Of a stretch of DNA of 64,000 bases, positions 44,861 to 55,699 are shown piece after piece; position 1 is the first letter of the stretch, and every line of letters starts with the position of its first letter. The notes beneath the pieces were generated by a model. It searched no databases, was not told the origin of the DNA, and worked only from the letters and a program-made list of their open reading frames with translations. A program made the translations under genes and the position numbers. The DNA comes from Portulaca oleracea. Taxonomy: Eukaryota; Streptophyta; Magnoliopsida; Caryophyllales; Portulacaceae. The stretch covers positions 33,603,383 through 33,667,382 of the forward strand of contig CM055874.1 in the NCBI GenBank assembly GCA_029582165.1, read 5' to 3'.

Positions 44861-45367
44861 CTATCTCATAAACATAGAAGGTGCATTAGCTAGACCAAAA
44901 GGCATGACTAACCATTCGTATAGACCTCCCTTGGTTTTGAATGTTGTTTTCCATTCATCCCCTTCTTGAATTCTGATTTGGTAGTACCCACTACGTAATT
45001 CAATCTTTGAAAAGACTTGGGCACCATAGAGCTCATCCAATAAATCTTCAAGTCTAGGAATAGGAAACCTGTACTTGATAGTAATCTTGTTAATAGCTCT
45101 ACAATCAATACACATGCGTTGGCTTCCATCCTTTTTAAGGACCAATAAGGCTGGAACGTTGCATGGACTAAGGCTCTCCCTGATCTCCTTTGCTAGGAGC
45201 TCATCTACTTGCCTTTGAACCTCTTGAGTGTCACTTGGATTCATACGGTATGCAGGCTTATTAGGTAAGACTGATCCAGGAATAAGATCAATCTTGTGTT
45301 GGATTTCACGTTTGGGGGGTAAGCCTGGAGGCATCTCTTCTGAGAACACATGAGAGTATTGTTCCAA
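44861..45367 (-). pseudogene. Ty3 family A RT N-terminal half
   Basis: It reads [20 protein letters not shown], then [67 protein letters not shown] and [14 protein letters not shown]. The first catalytic residue of RT, normally Asp in KIDLRSGYHQI, is Glu here. The frame ends just before the YFDD box, which lies in the next frame. Confidence 0.88.
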
Positions 45368-45975
45368 AAGAGGGGTGACGAGTGGTGACTGTTTGTGGAG
45401 CTAGGATTTGTGGGATTAGGGTTTGTGTTTAAGTCTAAGAGAATAAGTTCCTTATGCTCACTAAACTCATGATGTTCAGTGGTCATAAAGGTAATGAGAT
45501 TAGGCTCTTTCTCTTTTCGTAGGGACGGATGGGATGGTTTGAGAGGGGCTAGTGTGATCTTCTTGTTGTGGATCACAAGAGCGTAAGTATTGGCTCTCCC
45601 GTCATGCGTCACACTCCTATCAAATAACCACGGTCTTCCAAGCAAAATATGACAGGCATCCATTGGAATAACGTCACACCATAATGAATCTTGATAAGAT
45701 TTACCAATGGAAAAGCTTATCAAACACCGTTGATTCACTTGTAATCCTTTGCCCTGATTGAGCCATTGAATGGTGTATGGCGTGGGGTGAGGGTTGGTTT
45801 GTAGCTTGAGCTTGTTCACCATAGTAAGAGAAGTTGCATTAGTACAACTTCCTCCATGAATAATCAAAGAACAAACTTTTCCCTTGATAGTGCACCGAGA
45901 ATGAAAGATAGCTTCTCGTTGTTGTTGATCTTCTGGAACATGAGAGCTACTAAGGACTCTCCTCACAGCCAACAT
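45241..45975 (-). pseudogene. Ty3 family A protease, active site altered
   Basis: Retropepsin-like region: FHSRCTIKGKVCSLIIHGGS, where the catalytic Asp of the family DGGS motif is His (codon CAT), then CTNATSLTMVNKL, CDVIPMDACHILLGRPWLFD and HDGRANTYALVI, followed by KKITLAPL. The fold signature is clear, but an aspartic protease needs that Asp. The frame overlaps the RT frame at its 3' end. Confidence 0.85.
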
Positions 45976-45982
45976 CTCCCCT

Positions 45983-46783
45983 TCATCTGGTTCCTTCTAC
46001 GACCTCCTCCTCAATAATAGAGTCCCCTTGATCAGCTACCACCTCTTCTTCTATGTATTCTGGTTCAGGTTCAACAAATAGGGCGGTTTGGTACTCCATG
46101 AGGGTGACTACTCTCTTGTTAGGGTATTCGGATGCAATATGGCCAAGTCCTTGGCACCTAAAGCATCTCCTCCTATCCATGGGTGGCGTTTGAATAGGTT
46201 TTTGGGGCGTTTGTGGCTGGCTATTTTGTGGAGTTTTGATGGATGGTACTTTGGGTGGAACGGTATTCTTTTGTGCAGTGTATGGATAGGGTGAGTATGG
46301 GGTTCTTTGGCTTGTAGGTTTTTTGCTCGACATATCCTTTCCCCTTCTCTTTCGTTGTTGTTCAACTTTATAAGCTAAAGTACTCAATTCATCAAGTGTA
46401 GTATGGGGTTGAAGTTCCACAACATACCTTATGCCTTCGTTCAATCCAACTAAGTACCTCACAAGTGTTTGAGGTTCATCCTCCTTTAGATCACATCTCC
46501 ACAGTAAGTGCTCAAATTCTTTGGTGTATTCTTCGACACTTTTGCCTCCTTGGGTGAGTTGTTGAAGCTTAAAGTAGTTGTCTTTGAAATAGCTCACAGG
46601 AAGAAACTTAGAGTGAAGTTTCTTCTTCATCTTTTCCCAAGTTCGAATCTTATCTTTCCCAACATGCTGTCTTTTCTTCTGTAAGTTAGTCCACCAAATA
46701 CTAGCATGTTTTCGAAGTGTAAGAGCAATATACTTTACCTTCTTGTCGTTAGGAACATCTTTTAGATTAAAGACTCTCTCCAC
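45983..46783 (-). CDS. Ty3 family A Gag, zinc knuckle altered
   Basis: A 266-residue frame with retrotransposon gag features: KVKYIALTLRKHASIWWTNL (about residues 15-34), WEKMKKKLHSKFLPVSYFKD, LTQGGKSVEEYTKEFEHLL and LVRYLVGLNEGIRYVVEL. A basic, Pro/Thr-rich linker leads to the zinc knuckle CFRCQGLGHIASEY (about 207-220), in which the last Cys is Tyr (TAC). Gag would package RNA. The N-terminal part lies upstream (46910-47194). The frame ends in an acidic tail and is in the order expected before protease. Confidence 0.88.
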   Translation of the reverse strand: MERVFNLKDVPNDKKVKYIALTLRKHASIWWTNLQKKRQHVGKDKIRTWEKMKKKLHSKFLPVSYFKDNYFKLQQLTQGGKSVEEYTKEFEHLLWRCDLKEDEPQTLVRYLVGLNEGIRYVVELQPHTTLDELSTLAYKVEQQRKRRGKDMSSKKPTSQRTPYSPYPYTAQKNTVPPKVPSIKTPQNSQPQTPQKPIQTPPMDRRRCFRCQGLGHIASEYPNKRVVTLMEYQTALFVEPEPEYIEEEVVADQGDSIIEEEVVEGTR

Positions 46784-46909
46784 AATTTGAATCCAATTAA
46801 GAAAAACTTCAGGATCAAGATTACCTTCAAATTCTAGAATATCAACTTTGAAATCAAGTCTCTCTTCCCTTGGTTCACATCTAGGTGGACGAAACCTTCG
46901 AGGAGGGCT

Positions 46910-47194
46910 TTACACTTCTACTTCTTCACTTTCTCCAGGACCCTTTATGTAGGAGCCCTCTTCTTCTGAATCTTCAAGTTCCTTTCGTTGCAGATGCATG
47001 TATCGTTCAAGCTGCTTTGAAAGAAACTCCACCTTCTTCTCTAGCTCTTCACAAGTGGGTTTAGATTTGCTACCACTGGCCATGGCAAGGATGGTAATGT
47101 GTTTAGGTTTAGGAAGAATGTGTTTGGGACGTGTTTGGGATGTGTTTTGGCCGTTTGGGTTGCACTGAGAAGAAAACCTAAGCTCTAATACCAA
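46910..47194 (-). pseudogene. Ty3 family A Gag N-terminal segment
   Basis: It lies just after the primer-binding site. It contains MASGSKSKPTCEELEKKVEF, with a short coiled-coil-like segment LEKKVEFLSKQLERYMHLQR and an acidic tail. The likely start is the ATG of MASGSK near 47083. It is separated from the main Gag frame by a frame change between about 46790 and 46910. Confidence 0.65.
47182..47193 (-). other. Primer-binding site of Ty3 family A element
   Basis: TGGTATTAGAGC on the minus strand, four bases after the LTR end TACATCA. One mismatch from TGGTATCAGAGC. Confidence 0.85.
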
Positions 47195-47197
47195 TTT

Positions 47198-47827
47198 TGA
47201 TGTATAACTAATACAAAGCTAGGGTTTGAGATCAATTACACATCAAGGAGACATGTAACTAATCCCAGGGCTAGGGTAAGGACGACGTAGGCCAAGGTTT
47301 TTGTAGGGTATCTTAATGAACATAGGTAATTTGGATAGTTCAAGGGAATTGAACTTGATACAGAAACACCACAAGTCTAATCCCTAGGGCTTCTTGTTCT
47401 TCTACTTAGTTACAGAAACACCTTCTAAGTATTGTAATAGGCTCTACCTCACCACTTCAATAGCCAATTCAAGATACAATAGTAGAAAAAAAGAGGAAAA
47501 CTCTCATGATGATAAAAAAAACTCGTTTGGTATTCATAATCAAAAGTTGTGTGTCTTCTTTGGACGTTACAAACCTCCTTATATACTAGACTAAGTCCTA
47601 ATCCTTCTAGGACTACTAATTTGATGCCTAAGCAGCCTAGGATGAATCCTTCTAGGATTCCCTTTGGCTTTTCCTAATCTTAATTGGATTAGTTACAAAC
47701 AATCGACTAGGACTAGGATTATCTCCTTCTAGACTCTTCTAAACTCCTTTACTTAACGCCTAAGCTACTAAGTAATACTTGGCATTATGCCTTATAACAA
47801 ACTTAGCTACTAATAAGAAAATACAAA
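47198..47827 (-). repeat. Ty3 family A 5' LTR (inner copy)
   Basis: On the + strand it opens TGATGTATAACTAATACAAA and runs to GAAAATACAAA. It lacks the terminal bases present at 48481-48500. Confidence 0.88.
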
Positions 47828-47832
47828 CCTAA

Positions 47833-47844
47833 GCTCTGATACCA
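47833..47844 (-). other. Second primer-binding site between tandem LTRs
   Basis: TGGTATCAGAGC on the minus strand directly after the outer LTR. Only about 21 bp separate the two LTRs. Confidence 0.85.
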
Positions 47845-47848
47845 ATTT

Positions 47849-48500
47849 TGATGTATAACTGATACAAAGCTAGGGTTTGAAATCAATTACACATCAAGGA
47901 GACGTGCAACCAATCCTAGGGATAGGGTAAGGACGACGTAGGCCTAGGGTTTTTGTAGGGTATCTTAATGAACATAGGTAATTTTGATAGTTCAAGGGAA
48001 TTGAACTTGATACAGAAACACCATAATTCTAATCCCTAGGGCTTCTTATTCTTCTACTTAGTTACTGAAACACCTTCTAAGTATTGGAATAGGCTCTACC
48101 TTACCACTTGAATAGCCAATTCAAGATACAATAGTAGAAAAAAAAAGGAGGAAAACTCTCAGGATAAGTAAAAAAACTTGTTTGGTATTCATAATCAAAA
48201 GTTGTGTGTCCTCTTTGGACGTTACAAACCTCCTTATATACTAGACTAAGTCCTAATCCTTCTAGGACTACTAACTTGACGCCTAAGCAGCCTAGGATGA
48301 ATCCTTCTAGGATTCGCTTTGGCTTTTCCTAATCCTAATTGGGTTAGTTACAAACAAACAACAAGGAGTAGGATTATCTCCTTCTAGACTCTTCTAGACT
48401 CCTTTACTTGACGCCTAAGCTACTAAATAATACTTGGCATTATGCCTTATAACAAACTTAGCTACTAATAAGAAAAATACAAACTACTACTGTTTCTACA
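47849..48500 (-). repeat. Ty3 family A LTR (outer copy, 652 bp)
   Basis: On the + strand it opens TGATGTATAACTGATACAAA and ends CTACTACTGTTTCTACA, so the minus-strand LTR starts TGTAGAAACAG and ends TACATCA. It is the only copy here with a clear TG...CA pair. Confidence 0.88.
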
Positions 48501-49254
48501 TCACGACAATGTACTTATTTTATGATTTTATTGTTAGTTTAATTTTTGTGAGTGAGATTATAATATACAAAGATAAATATATCACGATAATTTTAATCAA
48601 TATTATATTTAAAATTTGGCTGTATAAGTACATGAAGATAGAAAAAGGTAAAGTGAATTATATATTGTTTCTACATCGACAATTATTCAACTATAGATAT
48701 GATTATATATTAATTGTAAATAACATTATTTTTCCAATAATATTTCTTAAATTATAAGTGTTTCATTGTACAAGGAAATACAACATTTTTTTAAATTCAT
48801 AAATGAGACTTTGTATGTTATCTGATTTTTTTTTTTTTGAGAAAGTATGTTATGTGATTTGATTACAAAGGTCATTAAGCCATTTTTCTATAGTACCTAA
48901 GCTGAAACATATAACTTTGTTTGGACCTATTTGCGACATAGTTTCAAAGTGTATCAGAAACCATTAGTCATATTGAATAACAATATTATTTATTTTAGAC
49001 TTGTATTTGTATGATATATAGTATAAGAAAGGTCCAAAATATTTGTTTTAATACCATTTAATTATATTTAATTAATTTAAATGTCTATTGTATTTTTCCA
49101 TAAACAAATAATTGACCATTGAATAAAATAAATTTTTAATTTTAAGTTTAATTAAATCAAATTAAACTTTTAATTTTTATAATATCTAGGAAACCTTTAT
49201 TCAATATCAGTATATTAAAATTTATATTTATAATTGTCGGGTCAGTACGTGCGG

Positions 49255-49268
<14 letters not shown>
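48501..49268. other. AT-rich intergenic DNA, no gene seen
   Basis: High A/T content and no motif-bearing frames or repeats beyond short A/T runs. Confidence 0.5.
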
Positions 49269-49338
<70 letters not shown>

Positions 49339-49365
49339 ATGTGTGTGTGTGTGTGTGTGTGTGTG
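49269..49365. repeat. (GT)n microsatellite
   Basis: GT repeats with one TTAT interruption near 49337, preceded by a short AT run. Confidence 0.97.
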
Positions 49366-49442
49366 GCTAGACATATGATTTTTGAGTATATACAGAATCC
49401 TCCTTCTGCTTGGGGATCTAGGGGTTCTCTAGGTCTCCAGCC

Positions 49443-50590
49443 ATGACAAAGGCTAAGGTAGTGAATCAGGCTGCTTCGAAGATGTAAACTTGTTCCAATT
49501 GTCCACTCAAACATCCTGCAACTTCAATTAGGCAAGCACGCAATAGTTCTAAACCTGAAGTTGTTCGACCTGCAGATTCATCTGAGGCAAACTCTTTACC
49601 TCCAAAGACCAGTTCGTATGCCTCTCTTATACATGAAGAGGAAGGTAATGAGCTTAAATTTGTTGAAGCGACACAAATTGAAGGTGTTATAATGGCTTAA
49701 TTGGAAAAAGCTTTAGTGGCTGAAGAAATCGACTACTAGCGAAACTTCATTCTATGTTGTCTTCTTGGCTCCAATCCGCCATTCCAAATTGTCGAGGGAT
49801 TCATCAAGAGAATCTGGTCTACTTATGATCTGAGCAAAATTGCAGCTTTCAGGAAGGGTATGTTTCTGGTGCGATTCAATAAGGAAGAGGAAGAGGCGGT
49901 ATTAAGAAGGGGTGTATACTTCTTTGACAATAAGCCTTTCATCATTAAGCCTTGGAATCCATCACATCAGATTGATATTGACAAAATCAAATCCTTGTCT
50001 ATCTAGATCAAATTTCCTCACTTGGATATACGTTACTAGAGTATGGATAATCTCGGTAGCCTTGCTAGTCTCATTGGAATACTACTAAAAACAGACAGAG
50101 TAACGAAGGAGAGTTCCAATCTTTCTTGTGCAAGAGTCTTAGTGGAAGTTAATCTTGATGTCAATCTTTCTACTAAGATCAAATTCATGAACGAACATGA
50201 TAATGTTATGACACAGGCTGTCGAATAAGATTGGAAGCCAGTTAAGTGTACACACTGCATTGGTGGGACATACAGAAACATAATGTAAGAGAAAGAATAT
50301 AAGTGAGAACAACAAGGGCACACAGCAAATCGCTCGAGGTAGAACATATAGGCCAAAACCTGCTAACAGGGAATGGCGTGTAAAAAAGGTAGTTGTTAGT
50401 GAATGTGAAGTAGATGGGAGCCAGAGGAGGGGTTTATTAAAGTACCTACATCACCTAAGAGAAGACAAAAGACACCAACAATGGCACAAGCTGGTGGCAA
50501 CACACTTTGAATGCCTATGAGGTATTGGATGCTATAACAGATTCAGATGACGACAATATCGAGGAGGCTAACAGGCCACAACAGGGGACT
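49443..50590 (+). pseudogene. LINE ORF1 (DUF4283-like), multiple stops
   Basis: From an ATG at 49443 the frame reads MTKAKVVNQAASK and then a stop. Further on are RNFILCCLLGSNPPFQIVEG, FIKRIWSTYDLSKIAAFRKG, MFLVRFNKEEEEAVLRRGVY and FFDNKPFIIKPWNP, which match the plant LINE-associated DUF4283 domain. Next come GSLASLIGILLKTDRVTKES and CARVLVEVNLD. Stops at 49736-49738, 50003-50005 and 50036-50038 are TAG at positions where the family normally has Trp. ORF1 proteins of this type bind RNA. Confidence 0.85.
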
Positions 50591-50601
50591 CACACCCCTC
50601 T

Positions 50602-51420
50602 ATGAAAGTCATTGCTTGGAACATCCTGGGTCTCAATGACCATAAAAAGTAAGAACATGTTAAAATCTTTCTTGCTCAGCAAAAAGTAGATATCATCTGC
50701 CTTATTGAAACAAAAGTTCAGAAGCACAACGAGGATAAAATTACGAAAGGTATGTTTAGAGGGGAAGGCATTGAATAACTTCCACTTGTATCACAGAGGC
50801 CATATTGTTGCGGCATGGAGAGACAGACAGGTGACATTATCCCTCATCTCAACTACTGCACAATATTTGCATTATGCCATAAGAAGCAACATTACAGGTT
50901 TTAGTTACCATATTACCTTTGTCTATAGTCTTAATAGAAATCATGAAAGGGATAAGTTATGGGATGGCATCAAAAATCTTTATGCAGGAATAGTAAGACC
51001 TTGGTGCCTACTAGGTGACTACATTGCCATCCTTCCTCCACAAGACCGTCTTAATGGTACTAAAGTCACTCATGGGGGATTGAAGATTTCCGAAACTGCA
51101 TTGACAGTTGTGACCTTACAGAACTCCACTATCGTGGTGCAAATTTTTCTTAGAGCAATGGGAGTATTCAGACCAAAATTGATAGATTGTTTGTGAATGA
51201 CGATTGGGTGGCAAACACCAATCATACATAGGCTGACTATCTTGTACAATGTCTCCCCGACCACAAACCTATACTCCTTCAACTCCAAGACGGCCCAAAG
51301 CCATAAAATAGGTTTCGTTATTGTGACATGTGATCAAAAGATCCGAATTTCACACATATTATCTGCAACGCCATTGATTCCAAACACCATGGATACAAGA
51401 TGTATGTTCTCCATAGTATA
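50602..51420 (+). pseudogene. LINE ORF2 endonuclease domain remnant
   Basis: It opens MKVIAWNILGLNDHKK, the start of plant L1 endonuclease/exonuclease/phosphatase domains, then VDIICLIETKVQ with the conserved Glu. Later, in shifted frames, it has WCLLGDY-like, IDRLFVNDDWVANT and LPDHKPILLQL, the last corresponding to the conserved SDH motif, where Ser is not kept. Numerous stops and frame changes make it inactive. The domain would nick the target site for target-primed reverse transcription. Confidence 0.8.
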
Positions 51421-51569
51421 CTAAAGAAAATCAAAAGGGGCCTGAAGCACCTCAATAGAGACAAATATGCCGACATACACCAACAGCATGGATTGCCTTC
51501 CATGGAGCTAAAATACCTCATCAGCATATTCTCCAACCAAGTCCTCCACCTCACAAAGCAAGAACGAAA

Positions 51570-52090
51570 ATAAAGGATACAAGCATGGATTGCCTTCCAT
51601 AGAGCGCTTGTTTAAGGTCCCGAGCCTAACCCAATCCACCACCTCTCAATTTGCATCAAGATCGACGCGGTGGACGCCTCCCTTGCTCTTTTTGTCGTTC
51701 CTTCCATCCTTCTTCACATCTACCAAGTTTTTGTCGAAAACTCCTTGTGCTTCCTCCCGAAAGTTACTCTCAACAGTCTTTGCCTTCTCTCTAGGCTTCT
51801 TCTTTTTCCTGGAGCACTTTCCACGCTTATGAACACGTGGTTTAACTTTCTTGCACTCATAATAGAAACTTGGTAACTTCAAGATAATGATAAAACAATC
51901 AAATATCTCGTCACAACCAGATTTGCCATTCTTATCCTCATAGGTGTATCAAGTGCACTAATAAGAATATCAAGTTTAGCAATACTTACCTCACCGGGAT
52001 CTGGTTGCAGTTCAGTCTCCTCGACATTCCTCCCTGGCTCTTTCCCCATGACATCAATGTTGTAGCATGGAAGACCTCTGTTTGGTGCGT
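51570..52090 (-). pseudogene. Athila-type protease-RT spacer fragment
   Basis: A segment downstream of the protease in the minus direction, with frames rich in Lys (SRKKKKPREKAKTV). The nearby + strand phrase CATAGAGCGCTTGTTTAAGG resembles a recurrent part of Athila/Tat internal regions. No enzyme motif is present. It abuts the LINE remnant near 51560. Confidence 0.5.
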
Positions 52091-52465
52091 TCAAAGACTT
52101 TCCAAAGCTAACTTGCCATCCCATACATTGATAATGGCTCCAGCAGTAGCCAAAAATGGTCTCTCTAGGATGATCGGGATTCTTGCATCCTTTTCCATAT
52201 CGATCACCACAAAGTCACAAGGTATATCAAACTTCCCGATTTGTACCGAGATGTCTTCCACGATTCCCACGGGGTGTCGAATGGATCGATCTGTCAGCTG
52301 CAGAGTAATAGAGGTGGGGGCGAGGTCATCAAGGTTGAGACATTTGCAAACCGAGTGTGGCATGACACTCACACTTGCCCCTAGGTCACATAGAGTGTGA
52401 CTGATCTCCAACTCAGCGATAGAACACGGGATGGAGAAGCTTGATAGGTTCTCCGCGAGTGTACG
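52091..52465 (-). pseudogene. Second Athila-type aspartic protease fragment
   Basis: It reads FSIPCSIAELEISHTLCDLG, ASVSVMPHSVCKCLNLDDLA, TDRSIRHPVGIVEDISVQIG, CDFVVIDMEKDARIPIILER and PFLATAGAIINV, closely paralleling 33061-33450 of the larger Athila element. Active-site DLGAS is kept. Near 52465 coding similarity stops abruptly and LTR-like sequence begins, so a rearrangement joined them. Confidence 0.85.
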
Positions 52466-53785
52466 GGTGCAGTGTAGTATCAAGGTCATCTCTCAGGGAC
52501 TTCTGTCAGCTACACACTAAACTAATTCACTGCAAAGGATGCTAGGTTGGCCAAATTGTCGAGTGAAAGAGTAAATTAATAAAATAGCGAGAAAGAAACA
52601 ACTTTTGTAAGTTCTACCAGATATTTAAAGAAGTTCAGGGGAGTTCACTCTAGTCAGTCAACTAATTAATCAGCGATTCCGGTGTGAAGTGGTGTTAGAA
52701 TTATCAGGGTCTATAACCTTTCTAAGGCCTATCACAACAATCTTTCGATCCTAGGTGAGTTACGATGATTAAACTAAACACCTATTGTCATGGCTATTTA
52801 ATCTAATCAAATATGAGCACTGATTATAATGTGACCTTAAGCATGAAACCATTATTTCTAACTGTTTTCTATGCCTATTCGATCTTTGTCTTTCCAATTC
52901 AAAATACAATATTTCGATATGATATTAAGAATATATACCAAGTAAGAGGTGATCAATCTATTACTACGACATACATAACCCAAATATTAAACGATTAAAT
53001 AAAACTTCACACCGAAATCGCATTCATAATCATTCAAAAGACATCGAGTTTATCCCCAAAACAAAGGGATTTAGCTACTCATGATAATAGAAACTGACAA
53101 CATAAAAACTGAATTTAAACTGCAAGACATAATGTAAATAGAAATAACAGAGTGTGCAAAGCGGCGAAATCGATCTCTTCGTGTCACCCGATTCGATCTC
53201 CTTCTCCTCTTTAATCACTCTTACAATCTCTAAAACAATTCTAAACTAAAACTAAAACTAACAAAACCTAAGGAAAACTACTACGAAATTGTGTAGAAGA
53301 ATGAAAAGATAAAAGTTCTCTTTGATAGCAGGGCGCGAGCCCTTTTATAGTTTTGGACTAAGGCACCAGATGCTGGCAGCGGGGCTAGAGGCGTTGGTCG
53401 CGCCTGGTGCCTCCGCCTTGTGTTCTCGCGCCTTGGCACTGGTTCTATTGCTTCTCCCCTTGGTAGCGTTCACCGTTAGGCGTTGGCGTTGGGGCGGCAA
53501 TGGCAAGCCTCACTCCGCCCAAATTTTGGCACCAAGTGGGTTGTTTCTAATCTTTCCTTCTCTTCCCCTTCAATTCTTTTCTTTCCCTTTTTCTTCTCTT
53601 TTAATTTCTTCAACATTTTCATAGCTTTTTATGGAGATTTCACTAATTCCTGTAAATCATACCAATTTTCCAACCAAGTGAAGAATATCACGGAATTTTA
53701 TATAACAAGTGTAGGTTATACTACATAATTAACTAAAATATACAAGTTAAATACCTAATAAATACTATAAAATATACAGTTATCA
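52466..53785 (-). repeat. LTR of second Athila-type element (3' LTR)
   Basis: On the minus strand it starts TGATAACTGTATATTTTATA at 53785, right after a polypurine tract GCATGGGAGGATT. It contains a GC-rich patch (53390-53510), with a TATA-like word near 53346. The left end is lost at the junction with protease sequence near 52465. Confidence 0.75.
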
Positions 53786-53799
53786 AATCCTCCCATGCT
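53786..53799 (-). other. Polypurine tract of second Athila-type element
   Basis: GCATGGGAGGATT on the minus strand runs into the LTR start TGATAAC. It is preceded by GAGGATAAGCAAGTGCTAA, a common Athila/Tat context. Confidence 0.75.
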
Positions 53800-54741
53800 T
53801 AGCACTTGCTTATCCTCAAGCAAGTCTGACTCAAGAACAGTAGGGAGAGAAGAAGAAAAGACAAGATAGAAAAAGGAAAAAGAAGGGAGAGACAAAAAAA
53901 AAAAGGGTTAGCGTTAAGATTACAAATACAATTAAACACCCCCTCAGGCTAACCAATCAAACACATTAGTCCAACAAGCAATTACCAAGATCAGTCCGGA
54001 GAGAATAAAATCACTGCGAATAGAGGGAAAGAAGTTTCCGAAATCAAAAGGAGAGAACAAGTACTACAGATACGAAAAACTGCCAACAATCTTAAGATGA
54101 ATGCAAATATGCGCGGTTGGTTATGGACGTAGGGCAGTCGAAGAGTAAACCTCACTTTAGGATAAAGTGGAAACATTCTAACTCTCTATTTTTATTTATT
54201 TAAGTGGGTATTCTCTTACTCAGACCAAAAGAGGCAACCTACCATAGGCTTGGTAAGAATCTCGCTCTCCACTACTAATATGCAAATACACAGTGACAAA
54301 CAAGAGGACTTTTAGGGTTGTAACGAGGCTTAGGGTAGGGGAAAGGAGTGGTAAAATCTGGATATGAGGAGCTTAGGAGCCATGCTTGGATTGTTTTATA
54401 ACAAAAACCCACTCTCAACTCACTTTCTTGCAGAACGTATGCAAAGAACTCACTTTACTCCCTCATTAAGATCAAACACCTCATCAAAACCTCGTAACTA
54501 GGTTAAAGGCTTTCACGAATCCTAAACAAATCTCCTTAATCACCCTTTTCTTTGGAATTCTTTTCTCCCTTTTCTTTTCTTTTTTTTTATTTTTCTACTT
54601 CTCTTTTTGGTGGGTGATCAAGGGAGAAGAAAACGCGGTGTATAAACTTAGCCTTGGCTTACTACTAATCAAGCCAAAATATATGAAAATCTGGGAATGT
54701 AATCATCCCAACTCATTAAAAGCATACACTCCTTCAATCAC
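53800..54741 (-). other. 3' untranslated region of second Athila-type element
   Basis: Lies between the env-like gene and the polypurine tract. A/G-rich low-complexity sequence occurs at 53840-53905 and T-rich sequence at 54540-54610. No motif-bearing frame. Confidence 0.5.
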
Positions 54742-55600
54742 TTATTCATTCATACCAACACCGGGCCAATCATAGCCCTCAAAACAACGAACTCTCGTAA
54801 ACAGCCAAGCAAGGCAAAAGGCTTGGCGGACATTGTTTGAGTATGTCCAGAGGCCACGGTCATCGCTATCAAATGTGCACATACCAAACGAACGACACTG
54901 TTCGCCATCTATAAACATCTTCCCTGAAACTCGGTCGGGGCCGGTCATGGTTGGCCTAAACCCAAAGTGTCAGGCAAGGTGGGTGATATATCCGCCTATG
55001 GCTATCCCTGAGGTCGAGTTAGGGATGCGTGTAATGTGTGTGGCCAAAAGGGCGGCAGGGTCGACTGTGTTGTCGTCGTTCAGCATGGCATACAACATGT
55101 AACAGTCGACTTTTGTGGCCTTGTTAGAACTCCCAGGCCTCCCAAACATACTATAAGAGAGGATGCGATGGGCATACCTCACTACGAGGTTTTGGATAAG
55201 GGCAGAGGTAGAGTTGCTAGGGTCGCATTGGTCAAACCCGGAAATATCCCTAAAGAACCCTACCCATGTCCCAGTTGTGGGGGATGGTCTGTTTGTCCCT
55301 ACAAGTCCACTCGGGAAGGCCAAAGATACGTGCAAACTCGGATATGGTCATTTGTCTCAACTCCCTAAGGATTTGAAACCGGATAAGCCCATCCCTCCCT
55401 TGAAGGTTCACCTCTACGGTGCTTAAAAATTCTAATGTAATTCCCCTGTAGGTAGGCTCGTTGAGTCTAGCCACATGCGTCATTTGACCACGATTTAGCA
55501 ACCAAAGCATGTCATCAAGCATCCCATAGTTGCGGAAAAAATTCACATGCAAGTATTTCGTGGGAATTAAAGACCGTTTAGAGAGTTGTGGACATTTTTC
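54742..55600 (-). pseudogene. Second Athila ORF-1/env-like gene, frameshifted
   Basis: Three overlapping minus-strand frames make up the Athila ORF-1 family: FFRNYGMLDDMLWLLNRGQM, ARLNEPTYRGITLEFLSTVE and MTISEFARIFGLPEW, then ALIQNLVVRYAHRILSYSMF, MLYAMLNDDNTVDPAALLAT and GIAIGGYITHLA. The order and spacing match the family well. Frame changes lie near 55300 and 54960. On the right it ends near 55600, where a different element's LTR begins. Confidence 0.8.
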
Positions 55601-55699
55601 CTGGCCGTTTGGGCTTCCGAACGTCCACGTGGATTGGGGTGTGATTTGATGATTCGTGCTGGGCTTTGAACCTTTGAAAAAGACCCTTTAAGGACTTTT

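Larger units (their letters stand above)
41903..48500 (-). mobile_element. Ty3 family A retrotransposon (chromovirus-like) with an extra tandem LTR
   Basis: A minus-strand element with a 3' LTR (41903 to about 42571), a gag-pol region (47194 to 42700) and a 5' LTR (47198-47827). A second LTR copy (47849-48500) follows after a 21-bp stub that holds its own primer-binding site. Pol order is protease, RT, RNase H, integrase. The integrase tail GPFEVLERVGDNAYKLAL then SVTFNVADLKPYYDEEDDL is chromovirus-like; no chromodomain is seen. Frameshifts and altered catalytic residues mark a dead copy. The same LTR family occurs at 1-1024 and 6289-6415. Confidence 0.9.
49443..51560 (+). mobile_element. L1-type LINE remnant (ORF1 and endonuclease)
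   Basis: A decayed non-LTR retrotransposon with ORF1-like DUF4283 sequence, followed by the start of ORF2 with an endonuclease. RT is absent: similarity ends before it, at a junction with Athila sequence near 51560. No poly-A tail or TSD was found. Confidence 0.85.
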
